31,467 bases of DNA from Phosphoribacter sp964647395 (GTDB lineage: Bacteria; Actinomycetota; Actinomycetes; Actinomycetales; Dermatophilaceae). The position numbers were made by a program, and so were the translations under genes. Every line of letters starts with the position of its first letter. The first letter of the stretch is position 1. Location of the stretch: positions 1 to 31,467 of the forward strand of contig CAZYHR010000028.1 of the NCBI GenBank assembly GCA_964647395.1. The letters run 5' to 3'. The notes beneath the pieces are model-generated. The model was not told where the DNA came from. It ran no database searches and saw only the letters and a list, made by a program, of their open reading frames with translations. Positions 23,714 to 31,467 of the stretch are shown piece after piece.

Positions 23714-24901
23714 TCAGCGTGACGCGAGCTGCTCGCGCTCGGCCCAGGCGCCGATGTCCCCGCCGGTCATCGCGACGGCGAGCAGGTCGGGGAAGGCGTC
23801 GGGAGTGCACGCGAACGCCGGGATGCCCAGTTCGGTCAACGCCGCGGCGATGTCCCGGTCATAGGCTGGCGCGCCCTCGTCCGAGAGCGCGAGCAGGACG
23901 ATGCAGCTGATGCCCTCGTCGCGCATCTGGCGCATCCGGCGCAGCATCTCGTCCCGGACGCCGCCCTCGTAGAGGTCGGAGATGAGCACGAACATCGCGT
24001 CGCGCGGGCGGGTGATCAGTCCCTGGCAGTAGGCGATGGCGCGGTTGATGTCGGTGCCTCCGCCGAGTTGGGTGCCGAAGAGCACGTCGACCGGGTCGGA
24101 CAGCTGGTCGGTGAGGTCGACGACGGCGGTGTCGAAGACGACGACCGAGGTCGACAGCGTCCGCATCGTCGCGAGCACCGCCCCGAACACCGAGGCATAG
24201 ACCACCGACGCGGCCATCGAGCCGGACTGGTCGATGGCGAGCACAACCTCCTTCTGCACCGACTGCTGCCGCCGGCCGTAGCCGACCAGGCGCTGCGGCA
24301 CGATCGTCCGGTGCTCGGGCAGGTAGTGGGCGAGGTTGGCGCGGATCGTCGCGTCCCAGTTGATGTCGCGAGGCTTGGGCCGGTGGGTGCGCGCGGCCCG
24401 GTTGAGGGCGCCGGACACGGCGGCCCGGGTCTTGGTCGCGATCCGCTGCTCGATCTCGTCGACCACGGTCCGCACCACCGCCCGCGCCGTCGATTTTGTG
24501 TGCTCGGGCATCGAGCCCTTGAGGGTGAGCAACGTCCCGACGAGGTGGACGTCCGGCTCGACGGCTTCGAGCAGTTCGGGCTCGAGCAGCAGGCGGGTCA
24601 GGCCGAGCCGGTCGACGGCGTCGCGCTGCATGACCTGCACGACCCGGTTGGGGAAGTAGCTGCGGATGTCGCCGAGCCAGCGCGCCACCCGGGGGGCCGA
24701 CCCGCCGAGCCCACCGCCGCGCGGCTGGTCGTTCCGCTGCTCGCCCGGCCCCTGGTCGCCGTCGCTCGGCTCGTAGACGGCGGCCAGCGCCGCGTCGATC
24801 TGCGCGTCGCGGCCGGACAGCCCGCCGCACGAGCCGCTGCTCGCCTCGCCGAGCAGCAGCCGCCATCGACGCAACCGCTCGGTGTCACTCGTCGCGCTCA
24901 T
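23714..24901 (-). CDS. VWA domain protein of MoxR-VWA module
   Basis: 395 residues from the ATG at 24901, which overlaps the end of the DUF5682 gene by 17 nt and has AGGGAGG upstream. The C-terminal half is a von Willebrand A domain with an intact metal-ion-dependent adhesion site: DQSGS at 224-228, Thr283 in GGGTDI, and Asp309 in LISDLYEGG. The N-terminal half (about 70-200) is a helical region (RDAVDRLGLTRLLLEPELLE, RPKPRDINWDATIRANL) found in CoxE/YehP-like VWA proteins that work with MoxR ATPases. Such pairs act as metal-insertion or remodelling chaperones in known cases. It is the last gene of the operon. Confidence 0.9.
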   Translation of the reverse strand: MSATSDTERLRRWRLLLGEASSGSCGGLSGRDAQIDAALAAVYEPSDGDQGPGEQRNDQPRGGGLGGSAPRVARWLGDIRSYFPNRVVQVMQRDAVDRLGLTRLLLEPELLEAVEPDVHLVGTLLTLKGSMPEHTKSTARAVVRTVVDEIEQRIATKTRAAVSGALNRAARTHRPKPRDINWDATIRANLAHYLPEHRTIVPQRLVGYGRRQQSVQKEVVLAIDQSGSMAASVVYASVFGAVLATMRTLSTSVVVFDTAVVDLTDQLSDPVDVLFGTQLGGGTDINRAIAYCQGLITRPRDAMFVLISDLYEGGVRDEMLRRMRQMRDEGISCIVLLALSDEGAPAYDRDIAAALTELGIPAFACTPDAFPDLLAVAMTGGDIGAWAEREQLASR

Positions 24902-27596
24902 CGTCGCCTCCCTGCGCTCCAGCATCCGGTATGCCGCCCGCCCCGGGGCCCACCGGGCCCACCGGGCCCGTCCCGGTGGCGGGACCCGGCCCATCCCGCA
25001 GTGACCAACCCAGCAGCGCGGCGACCCGGGCCACGGCCGGAGTGGCCCGTGCCACGTCCCAGTCGAGCTTCTCGGGTCGCTCGGGGTCGGCCCCGCCCGA
25101 CCCGCCGGGCCGACTGCCGCCGCCACCGGTCGGTCCGGTGCCGTCCAGCGACCGCACCGCCGCGCCGATCGACCGTCGCTCCGGCGCCGCGAACTGCCCG
25201 AAGGTCCGCCGCAGCAACGGTGCCACGTCGAGGAAGCCCTCCTCGTCGAGCCCGGCGACCCACTCGTCGAGCAGCGCGAGCAGCGTCCGGTCGTGGACGA
25301 GCAGCAGGCCCCCGCCCGCCAGGAACCCTTCGACCCAGGCTGCTTTGTCCTTGGGCTCGGATCCGATCGACAGTGCCCGGGACAGCCGGTCGCCGGCCTG
25401 ATCGGCGCGCAGCCGGTCGGCGTCGAGCAGCAGCCGGACCGCTCGGCCGACGAGCAACCCGGGCACGTCGGCCCGGTCGACCAGCCCGGCCAGGGAGTCG
25501 AGCCAGCGCCCGGACGCATCCCCGTCGCCGACGAGGGCGACCGCCTCGTGCACGCCGTCGACCAGCGTGCCCAGTTGCCGGGCGCCGTCGTCGTCGAGCC
25601 CGCCGACGGCGGCGGAGAGCCCCGCGCAGATCCGCACGAGCAGCGAGTCGACGACCCGGCCGAGCGCGCCGGTGTCGGTCCCGCGCACGTCGCCGTAGCG
25701 CAGGCTGCGCACCAGCGGCGGCAGGGCCGCCATGAGGTGGGCGACGTCGTGGTCCCGGGCGGCCCGCACGTCGAGGGCCGCGAGCAGGTCCGGCAGGGCG
25801 TCGCCGAGGCCGGCGAGCAGGGCCCGTTCGACCAGCGCGGTCAGTCCGGCCAGGTCGGCGCCGAGCGCGTCGGAGATGACCCGGGCGACCGCCGCCGACT
25901 CCACGGTCGTGCCCCACACCGACGCCTCGACGACGGCGATGGCCAGCTCGGGGTGCCAGCGCAGCTCCCACGTCTCGCGGAAGGTGCCGGTCGCCCGCAC
26001 CAGGCTGCGGCTCGGCGTGGCCCAATCGATGCCGAGCAGGCGCAGCCGGTGCCACAGCCGGGAGCGCTGGGCGTCGGTGGCTTGGCGCAGGTCGAGGTCC
26101 TTGGTCGAGGGGCCGGGCTCGCGCTTGACCCGCAGCCGACGGCACTGGGCGGCGAGGTCGGCTTCGAGCGGCACGGTCGGGGTGTCCTCGGGCACCTCGC
26201 CGAGGGCCTCGCCGACGACGAGCTCCCGGGTGACCAGGTGGTGCACGAGCGGGTTTCCCTCGCAGATCACCGCGAGCGTCGCGTCCTGCAACTCGGCGAG
26301 CCCGGGCAGCGGCCGCTCCCGCAGCACGGCGAGGGTGTGCGCGAGGCGCGTCGCCTCGATGACGTGCGCGCTGGAGACCGGCAGGTCGTGGCGGCGCAGC
26401 GCCGCGGCGACCTGGGTCAGCCAGTCCTCGACCGGCCGCTGGGTCGTCGTGAACAAGTGGGCATACCACCCGGGCGACTCGACCCCGGCGCCGTAGCCGG
26501 ACGACAGCGCGAGGCGCCCGTGGGTCCACGGCACCCAGGTCAGCGACACCTTCCTTCTCGGTATGCCGCGCAGCACCGCGGCGTCCCGGTTCGCCGGCGG
26601 CAGCGGTAGCCGCAGCGCCGGGGCGTGCCAGGCCCCGCAGACGACGGCGACCCGCTCGGCGCCGGACTTGAGCACCTCGCGCAGCACCTGCCGCATGTGC
26701 GCCTCACGGCGCTGCTGCTCCAGTTCGGCCTCGGCCGACGGGTTGATCGTCGCGGCGCGGGCGGCTCGTAGCTCGGCCATGGCGTCGGCGAGCACCTCGA
26801 ACGGGCTGGTCGCGTGCTCCCGCGACTCCATGACGTCGTCCCACCAGCGCTCCGGGTCGTCGTAGCCGGCGGTCCGGGCCAGCACCGCCACCGGATCCTC
26901 GCGTAGCTGCCGTCCGCCCGGGTCTACGGGGACCTCAAGGTCGACGGGCTTGCCGGGCTCGACGGGCTTGCCGGGCTCGACGGGCTTGCCGGGCTTGCCG
27001 GGCTTGCCGGGCTTGCCGGGGTCGACGGGCTTGCCGGGGTCGACGGGCTCGACTGGCATGCCGGGGTCGACGGGCTCGACTGGCATGCCGGGGTCGCGGG
27101 CCGGGCTGTCCGCACCCTCGTCCGCACTCTCGTCCGCGCCGCCGCCCATTTCCTCGTCCGCGCCGCCGCCCATTTCCTCGGCCGCATGGCGGCCCGTTTC
27201 CTCGGCCGCAGGGCGGCCCGTTTCCTCGCCCAGCCGAGCAGCGCGTCGCTGCCCGACGAGCGCGAGTGACTGCGCGGCGGGCAGGTCGATGAACCGCACC
27301 GCGATGCCGCGGGAGGCGGCATACCGGATCGCCTGCCACTCGGGCGAGAAGCCGGCCAGCGGCCAGAACCCCGACAACGACGGCTCATCGGTGGCGTAGG
27401 CGAGCAGGGCGACCGGCGGCACGAGGCCGGGGCCGGCGGCGAGCGCGACGAGCCCGTCGGCGTCGGCCGGCCCCTCGACGAGGACGACCTGTGGGTCGAG
27501 CGCCTCGAGTGCGGCGACGACGGCGCGCGCCGACCCGGGCCCGTGGTGCCGGACCCCGAGCACCTCGACCCGTGGTCCGTCCCCGGCAGCGCTCAT
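24885..27596 (-). CDS. DUF5682 family protein (TraB/EreA-like N-terminus)
   Basis: 903 residues. The start overlaps the MoxR stop (ATGA at 27593-27596). The N-terminus shows VRHHGPGSA at 15-23 and VVLVEGPADAD at 37-47, and later VAVVCGAWHAP around 316-326. These are the scattered His/Glu features of the TraB/ChaN/EreA-like hydrolase fold, so a metal-dependent or esterase-type activity is possible. Residues about 123-228 are a low-complexity insertion with E-E-T-G and P-G-K-P/P-V-E-P repeats, encoded by a DNA minisatellite. The long C-terminal part (about 370-840) is helical and Leu/Ala-rich, with no catalytic motif that I know. It belongs to the recurring SWIM-DUF5691-MoxR-DUF5682-VWA operon; its role is unknown. 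Confidence 0.85.
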   Translation of the reverse strand: MSAAGDGPRVEVLGVRHHGPGSARAVVAALEALDPQVVLVEGPADADGLVALAAGPGLVPPVALLAYATDEPSLSGFWPLAGFSPEWQAIRYAASRGIAVRFIDLPAAQSLALVGQRRAARLGEETGRPAAEETGRHAAEEMGGGADEEMGGGADESADEGADSPARDPGMPVEPVDPGMPVEPVDPGKPVDPGKPGKPGKPGKPVEPGKPVEPGKPVDLEVPVDPGGRQLREDPVAVLARTAGYDDPERWWDDVMESREHATSPFEVLADAMAELRAARAATINPSAEAELEQQRREAHMRQVLREVLKSGAERVAVVCGAWHAPALRLPLPPANRDAAVLRGIPRRKVSLTWVPWTHGRLALSSGYGAGVESPGWYAHLFTTTQRPVEDWLTQVAAALRRHDLPVSSAHVIEATRLAHTLAVLRERPLPGLAELQDATLAVICEGNPLVHHLVTRELVVGEALGEVPEDTPTVPLEADLAAQCRRLRVKREPGPSTKDLDLRQATDAQRSRLWHRLRLLGIDWATPSRSLVRATGTFRETWELRWHPELAIAVVEASVWGTTVESAAVARVISDALGADLAGLTALVERALLAGLGDALPDLLAALDVRAARDHDVAHLMAALPPLVRSLRYGDVRGTDTGALGRVVDSLLVRICAGLSAAVGGLDDDGARQLGTLVDGVHEAVALVGDGDASGRWLDSLAGLVDRADVPGLLVGRAVRLLLDADRLRADQAGDRLSRALSIGSEPKDKAAWVEGFLAGGGLLLVHDRTLLALLDEWVAGLDEEGFLDVAPLLRRTFGQFAAPERRSIGAAVRSLDGTGPTGGGGSRPGGSGGADPERPEKLDWDVARATPAVARVAALLGWSLRDGPGPATGTGPVGPVGPGAGGIPDAGAQGGDDERDE
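26930..27100. repeat. Coding minisatellite in the DUF5682 gene
   Basis: Tandem, imperfect copies of a 9-nt unit (GGGCTTGCC, GGGCTCGAC and GGGGTCGAC variants on the plus strand), with larger 27-nt blocks containing TGGCATGCC. On the coding strand they give P-G-K, P-V-E and P-V-D triplets. The unit is a multiple of 3, so copy number can vary without breaking the frame. A second run with CGCATGGCGG-type repeats lies just upstream at about 27110-27230. Confidence 0.8.
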
Positions 27597-28690
27597 TCGC
27601 TGACCTCACGGGCCGCGCGGTAGAAGTCCGACCAGCCGGCCCGCTCCCGCACCACCGTCTCGAGGTACTCGGTCCAGACCACCTGGTCGGACACCGGGTC
27701 CTTGACGACCGCGCCGAGGATGCCGCCGGCGACGTCGGCGGCCCGCAACTGCCCGTCGCCGAAGTGCGCCGCGAGCGCGAGCCCGCCGGTGACGACCGAG
27801 ATCGCCTCGGCCGTCGACAGCGTCCCGGACGGCGACTTCAGCGAGGTGCGCCCGTCCTCGGTGGCGCCGGAGCGCAACTCGCGGAAGATCGTCACGACCC
27901 GCCGGATCTCGTCGATCGTGGCCGGCACCTCGGGCAACTCCAGTGCGCGACCGAGCTGCTCGACCCGACGGGCGACGATGTCGACCTCCGCGTCGTGGGT
28001 CGTGGGCAGCGGCAGCACGACGGTGTTGAACCGGCGCCGCAGCGCCGACGACAGGTCGTTGACCCCGCGGTCACGGTCGTTGGCGGTGGCGATGACCGTG
28101 AAGCCCTTGGCCGCCTGGACCTCCTGGCCGAGCTCCGGGATCGGCAGGGTCTTCTCGGACAGCACGGTGATGAGGGCGTCCTGGACGTCGGACGGGATGC
28201 GGGTCAGCTCCTCGATCCGGGCCACCCGGCCCTCGCGCATGGCAACCATCACCGGGCTGGCGACCAGCGCGGCGGCCGACGGGCCCTCGGCGAGCAGCCG
28301 CGCGTAGTTCCAGCCGTAGCGCACCGCCTCCTCGCTCGTGCCGGACGTGCCCTGGACGAGCAGCGTCGAGTCGCCGGAGACGGCCGCGGCCAGGTGCTCG
28401 CTGACCCAGGTCTTGGCGGTGCCGGGCACCCCGAGCAGCAGCAGCGCCCGGTCGGTGGCGAGGGTCGCGACGGCGACCTCCATGAGCCGGCGCGGTCCGA
28501 CGTATTTCGCGCTGATCGTCGTGCCGTCCGGCAACTGCCCGCCCAGCAGATAGGTGACGACGGCCCACGGGGACAGCCGCCAGGACGGCGGCCGGGGCCG
28601 GTCGTCCGCGGCGGCGAGCGCGGCGAGTTCGGCGGCGTAGGTCTGCTCCGCGTGCGGCCGCAACAGGTCGTCGGCCGGGGTGGTCGTCAC
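27593..28690 (-). CDS. MoxR-family AAA+ ATPase
   Basis: 365 residues from a GTG at 28690 that overlaps the DUF5691 stop by 4 nt (GTGA). It has Walker A GVPGTAKT at 87-94, a Walker B-like strand VARIEEL at 157-162, sensor 1 in IATANDRDRG (Asn204), and an arginine finger region ALRRRFN at 215-220, as in MoxR ATPases. Family members unfold or remodel partner proteins, often with a VWA protein encoded next to them, as here. The C-terminal lid (about 270-365) has IREL-type helices and TLSTAEAISVVTGGLALA. The open frame extends far upstream but overlaps the DUF5691 gene; the GTG is preferred because of the regular coupled overlaps in this operon. Confidence 0.93.
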   Translation of the reverse strand: MTTTPADDLLRPHAEQTYAAELAALAAADDRPRPPSWRLSPWAVVTYLLGGQLPDGTTISAKYVGPRRLMEVAVATLATDRALLLLGVPGTAKTWVSEHLAAAVSGDSTLLVQGTSGTSEEAVRYGWNYARLLAEGPSAAALVASPVMVAMREGRVARIEELTRIPSDVQDALITVLSEKTLPIPELGQEVQAAKGFTVIATANDRDRGVNDLSSALRRRFNTVVLPLPTTHDAEVDIVARRVEQLGRALELPEVPATIDEIRRVVTIFRELRSGATEDGRTSLKSPSGTLSTAEAISVVTGGLALAAHFGDGQLRAADVAGGILGAVVKDPVSDQVVWTEYLETVVRERAGWSDFYRAAREVSE

Positions 28691-30519
28691 GTCAGGTCTC
28701 CTCGGGTGGCGGGGGGCGAGTCGGTCCGGGGCGGGGGCGGGTCGGTCCGGGGCGGGTCGGCCGGGCCGGGCAGCGGCGCCGCAGCGCCCCCGTCGGGTAT
28801 GCCGCTCGCGGCCCGCGCGGTGCGGCTCGCCTCGGCGATCGCCTCGGCCAGCCGCAGCCGCAGCCGCATCCGCTCGGCGGCGCGGCGCAGCGGGGCGGCC
28901 AGTGGGGTCTCGTGTGCGGCGGCGGAGATGACCCGCCCCATCATCGACAGCGGGCCGGTGTGGCCGATGCTCTCGACCAGCCCGTGCCAGGCGAAGGGGT
29001 AGTCCGGGCCGGGCGGCCCGACCAGCCGGGCCAGCACCCCGTCGAGGATCTCCGGCGGCCAGGGTTGGGGCAGCGCCGCGACGAACCGGGCCGCGACGTC
29101 GGCCTGCAGCGCGAGTCGGTCGACGACGACCCGCCGGGCCAGCTCGGGTGAGGCCAGGGCGACGAGCCGCTCGGCTCCCGGCACGGCGGCGCCTGCGGTG
29201 AGCAGGGCGTCGGCCCAGGCGCGGTCCTGCTCGACGACGGTGCGCTCGATCCAGCCGCGGACCAGCGGCTCGTGCCAGCCCTCGGTGGCCGGCAGCGCGA
29301 GGATCGCGGCTGGGGCGCCGAGGTCGGCCCAGGTCTGCAGGGGGGTGCCCGCGACGACGTCGGCGAGCCAGGTGCTGCGCTCGCCGCGGTGCATCCCGCG
29401 CCAGGTCAGCGGCGTCCGGCCGCCGACCTGGTCGCGCAAGGTGGCCGGGTCGAGCGTCTCGGGCACGGTGACGACCAGGGAGGTGCCGGTCCGGCCGAGA
29501 AGGCCGCCGCCGCGAGTCTCGGCCCGCACCCAGGCGCGCGCTCGGGCGGCCATCCGCGCGGCATACGGGGTGGCGGTCAGCGGCACGAGCGCCAGGGCCG
29601 CGGCGCGTCGCACCCCCTGGGCGCGGTCGTCGAGGGCCCGGTCGAGCAGTTCGACGGCGGTGTGCCCGGTCTGCCCGACGGTGGCGTCGACGACGGACCG
29701 CAGCGCGGGGTCGCCGAGCAGGACGACGACCTGCTCGCGGACCTCGGCCGGCTCGGTCGTCGTCGTCAGCGTCTCGGCGACGATCGGGGCCGCCCCGACC
29801 GCACCGGCGCGCAGCGCCCGGCGCAACCAGCCGACCCGCTCGGCGGTGCTGCCGGTCTCCCAGCCGCTGGCAGCGGTGCCGCCGACGGTGGTGGGGGCAC
29901 CGGCATCCGCGGCCCCGCCACCGGCCTCGACCCCGGCACCGGCCGCCGGGTCGGCGGAAACTGCGGTCGTCCCCGTGCCGGCAGCGGCCGCGGCCCGGCC
30001 GGCCGGCCCGGCCACCGGCCCGGGGCCGGCCAGCAGTGGGCGCAGCGCCGCCCAGCGGTCCTGGGTCTGCACCAGCCAGGCGCCGGTGGCCCCGGCCGCA
30101 GCGACGGCGTCCCAGGCGGCGTCGCCGCCCCGTTCGGCGAGGGCCCGGTCCAGCACCTCGGGGGCCAGCCAGGCGGGCAGCACCAGCCCGTGCTCGCGCA
30201 ACCCCGCGAGCAGGTCGGGCAGCAGGTCGCGGTGCTCGGCTGCGATCAGCCGGTGCCAATGGACCAGGCCGTGGGCGACCGGCCGCGGCTCGGGCAGCGC
30301 CCGCGGGTGCGGCGGGGCCGCTGCGCCGGGCAGGGCGCCGGCTCGCCGGGCGGCGGCGGCGAGGGCGGCCACCGCGAGCAGCCGCTCCGCCGCGTCGCCG
30401 GCTCCGGCGTCGGCGGTCTCGACGCCCAGCGCCGCGGCCCACCGCCGGGCGTCGCCCGGCCGGCGCGCGGTCCCCTGGACCGCGCTGGTCACCAGGTCCG
30501 CCCACAGCTCTCCCGTCAC
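28687..30519 (-). CDS. DUF5691 family protein
   Basis: 610 residues from a GTG at 30519, which overlaps the SWIM gene stop (30516-30518) as GTGA. Most of the protein is Ala/Leu/Arg-rich and helical, with HEAT-like runs (AVELLDRALDDRAQGVRRAAAL, LRREV-type helices). It contains the blocks VTSAVQGTARRP at the N-terminus, LTWRGMHRGERSTWLADVVAG and WPPEILDGVLARL further on, all seen in the DUF5691 family from memory. No catalytic motif or membrane segment is visible. A Gly/Ala-rich stretch around 175-225 is probably a flexible linker, and the tail is Pro-rich. It may be a scaffold or substrate adaptor for the MoxR-VWA pair; this is inferred from its place in the operon. Confidence 0.82.
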   Translation of the reverse strand: MTGELWADLVTSAVQGTARRPGDARRWAAALGVETADAGAGDAAERLLAVAALAAAARRAGALPGAAAPPHPRALPEPRPVAHGLVHWHRLIAAEHRDLLPDLLAGLREHGLVLPAWLAPEVLDRALAERGGDAAWDAVAAAGATGAWLVQTQDRWAALRPLLAGPGPVAGPAGRAAAAAGTGTTAVSADPAAGAGVEAGGGAADAGAPTTVGGTAASGWETGSTAERVGWLRRALRAGAVGAAPIVAETLTTTTEPAEVREQVVVLLGDPALRSVVDATVGQTGHTAVELLDRALDDRAQGVRRAAALALVPLTATPYAARMAARARAWVRAETRGGGLLGRTGTSLVVTVPETLDPATLRDQVGGRTPLTWRGMHRGERSTWLADVVAGTPLQTWADLGAPAAILALPATEGWHEPLVRGWIERTVVEQDRAWADALLTAGAAVPGAERLVALASPELARRVVVDRLALQADVAARFVAALPQPWPPEILDGVLARLVGPPGPDYPFAWHGLVESIGHTGPLSMMGRVISAAAHETPLAAPLRRAAERMRLRLRLAEAIAEASRTARAASGIPDGGAAAPLPGPADPPRTDPPPPRTDSPPATRGDLT

Positions 30520-31467
30520 AGGCTCACCAGCCCGTCGGCCGCGGCTACTGACACGGGAGTCCACCCGACCGGCGACCAGTCGAGCAGCACCGGCAGCAGA
30601 TGGCCGCCGCAGGTCGCGAGCAGGCGCCAGGGCGGCTCGGTGCCGCGCAGCGCCAGGCTGTCGCCGAGTTCGTCGACGACCACCCAGCCGCCGCGTCGCG
30701 CGCCCACGGGTCCGCGGAGAGCACGTCGGCGACGGTCTCGAGGGCGCGCCCGACGAGCACCGAGCGGGGTCGGGGCATCGGCGTCGGCGGGGTGTGCTCG
30801 CCGACCAGCGCCCGCGAGGGGCGGGCGGCCGGATAGAAATGCAGGGCTCCGGTGACCGCGGTGCCGATGACCAGGCTGGAGTCGAGCGGCTGCCCCGGGC
30901 CGGCGAAGGACAGCACGACCGCCGACCGGCCGGTCGAGGTGCCGCTGAGCCAGACGGTGCGCTGCTGGAGGTTGCCGCCGGCCGGCTCGTCACGGCAGCC
31001 GTCGACCGACCAGGTGTCCAGAACCGCGGGCTGGGCGAGCACGGCCTCCTTGGCGACCGGGTAGCCGACCCGCTGGCGCACCGTGGCCGCCAGCGCGGGG
31101 TCGGTGCGGTCGAGTTCGGCGAGCCGCTCGTGGGCCCGCACGAGCAGCCGCATGAGGGCCAGCTCCTCGAGCAGCCGTTCGGGCCACCCGCCGCCGGAGG
31201 CCACGACACCGGGCAGCGCCCGCAGCCAGGTCGCGAGCCCGGGTGCCTGGGCGTCGACCAGGCGCGCGGCGGTCGGCTCGAACGCGGCATACCCTTTGCC
31301 GGGCAGGCCGGCCACCCCGGCGCGCACCTGGTCGACGAGCCAGCGGTCCAGGTCGGCCAGGCCGGCCGCGACCCGGCTCTCGCGTTGTGCCGCGCGCCTG
31401 GCCTGGGCGGCCGGGTCGCCGGCCCGCCCGGCCCGGGCGGTCACCCGGCCGGCGGTCCGCGCCGTGG
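30516..31467 (-). pseudogene. SWIM zinc-finger family protein, 5' end outside window, frameshifted
   Basis: The minus-strand frame is open from the window edge (31467) and reads like the part after the SWIM motif in such proteins (RRAAQRESRVAAGLADLDRWL, GLPGKGYAAFEPTAARLVDAQ, LELALMRLLVRA-type helices). The CxC...CxH zinc-binding SWIM motif itself would be encoded beyond the window. At about 30688-30697 the reading appears to shift by one base. Before it the frame reads VLSADPWARDA. After it the good frame is RGGWVVVDELGDSLALRG, running to the TGA at 30516-30518 that overlaps the DUF5691 GTG. A lost G in a run of GGC triplets would explain this. It may be a real mutation or a sequencing error. 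In-frame reading without the shift gives an unrelated tail ending at 30545. Confidence 0.7.

Larger units (their letters stand above)
1849..31293. repeat. Dispersed 10-mer GGTATGCCGC (15 exact copies)
   Basis: Exact copies on the plus strand begin at 1849, 5504, 9502, 19719, 20436, 23614, 24928, 26560 and 28797. Copies on the minus strand (GCGGCATACC on plus) begin at 11695, 13265, 20320, 23632, 27316 and 31284. Near copies with GTATGCC occur at 141, 3338, 3692, 4419 and 14195. Near copies with GGCATAC begin near 902, 7740, 10490, 16614, 16794, 18141, 22541, 26460 and 29570. Inside genes the exact word is read as Y-A-A, A-A-Y, V-C-R and G-I-P, so it is not tied to one protein motif. Four of 15 exact copies are intergenic. 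At about 72% G+C the rough expected number is 0.1-0.2. Confidence 0.8.

Noticed and set aside
26930..27230. Repeats suggesting a CRISPR array
   Set aside because: The units are 9 to 27 nt, contiguous, without unique spacers, and lie in frame inside a coding sequence. There are no cas genes.
28690..30505. Extension of the MoxR frame upstream to give a 970-residue protein
   Set aside because: The extension is antiphase to the DUF5691 gene and Arg/Gly/Pro-rich. The GTG start at 28690 with a GTGA overlap fits the pattern of the whole operon.

Overview
The window is about 31.5 kb of very G+C-rich DNA with GTG, ATG and TTG starts, strong GGAGG ribosome binding sites and 4-nt ATGA/GTGA gene overlaps. 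It carries actinobacterial families: DUF6318 lipoproteins, a DUF222-HNH protein, F420-type luciferase-like oxidoreductases, and an LCP lipoprotein. It looks like a chromosomal segment of an actinobacterium, and I would guess Micrococcales, perhaps Intrasporangiaceae/Dermatophilaceae. The rank below phylum is inference. I see no rRNA, tRNA, CRISPR array, integrase or transposase.

Layout. Positions 1-2800 hold two paralogous DUF6318-type lipoproteins, a secreted PKD-like protein, and the decayed remnant of a third lipoprotein copy. Positions 2859-5444 hold an F420-type LLM oxidoreductase and an aldehyde dehydrogenase, closed by a hairpin between convergent genes. Positions 14401 down to 5573 (minus strand) form a tight seven-gene operon. 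It contains four radical SAM proteins with N-terminal B12-binding-like domains, one GH3-family adenylating enzyme and two GNAT-like proteins. This is the strongest candidate for an undescribed biosynthetic system. A DUF222-HNH protein (14594-16006) is divergent from it. Then come two secreted bulb-lectin proteins on the minus strand: one fused to a VanY-type peptidase, the other interrupted by an in-frame TAG. A LuxR-type regulator is divergent from a second LLM oxidoreductase (18628-20715). A gene-poor 0.5 kb stretch precedes an LCP lipoprotein and a C45 autoproteolytic hydrolase.

The right end (31467 down to 23714, minus strand) is an overlapping operon: SWIM protein, DUF5691, MoxR AAA ATPase, DUF5682 (TraB/EreA-like N-terminus) and a VWA protein. 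This is a recurrent but functionally obscure MoxR-VWA module. Here the SWIM gene appears frameshifted.

Across the whole window the 10-mer GGTATGCCGC occurs exactly 15 times on the two strands, roughly one hundred times more than base composition predicts. It occurs in several reading frames, in intergenic DNA, and as a perfect inverted repeat between two convergent genes. That pattern resembles DNA uptake sequences of Neisseria and Pasteurellaceae. It suggests selection acting on the DNA word itself, although its function is unknown.
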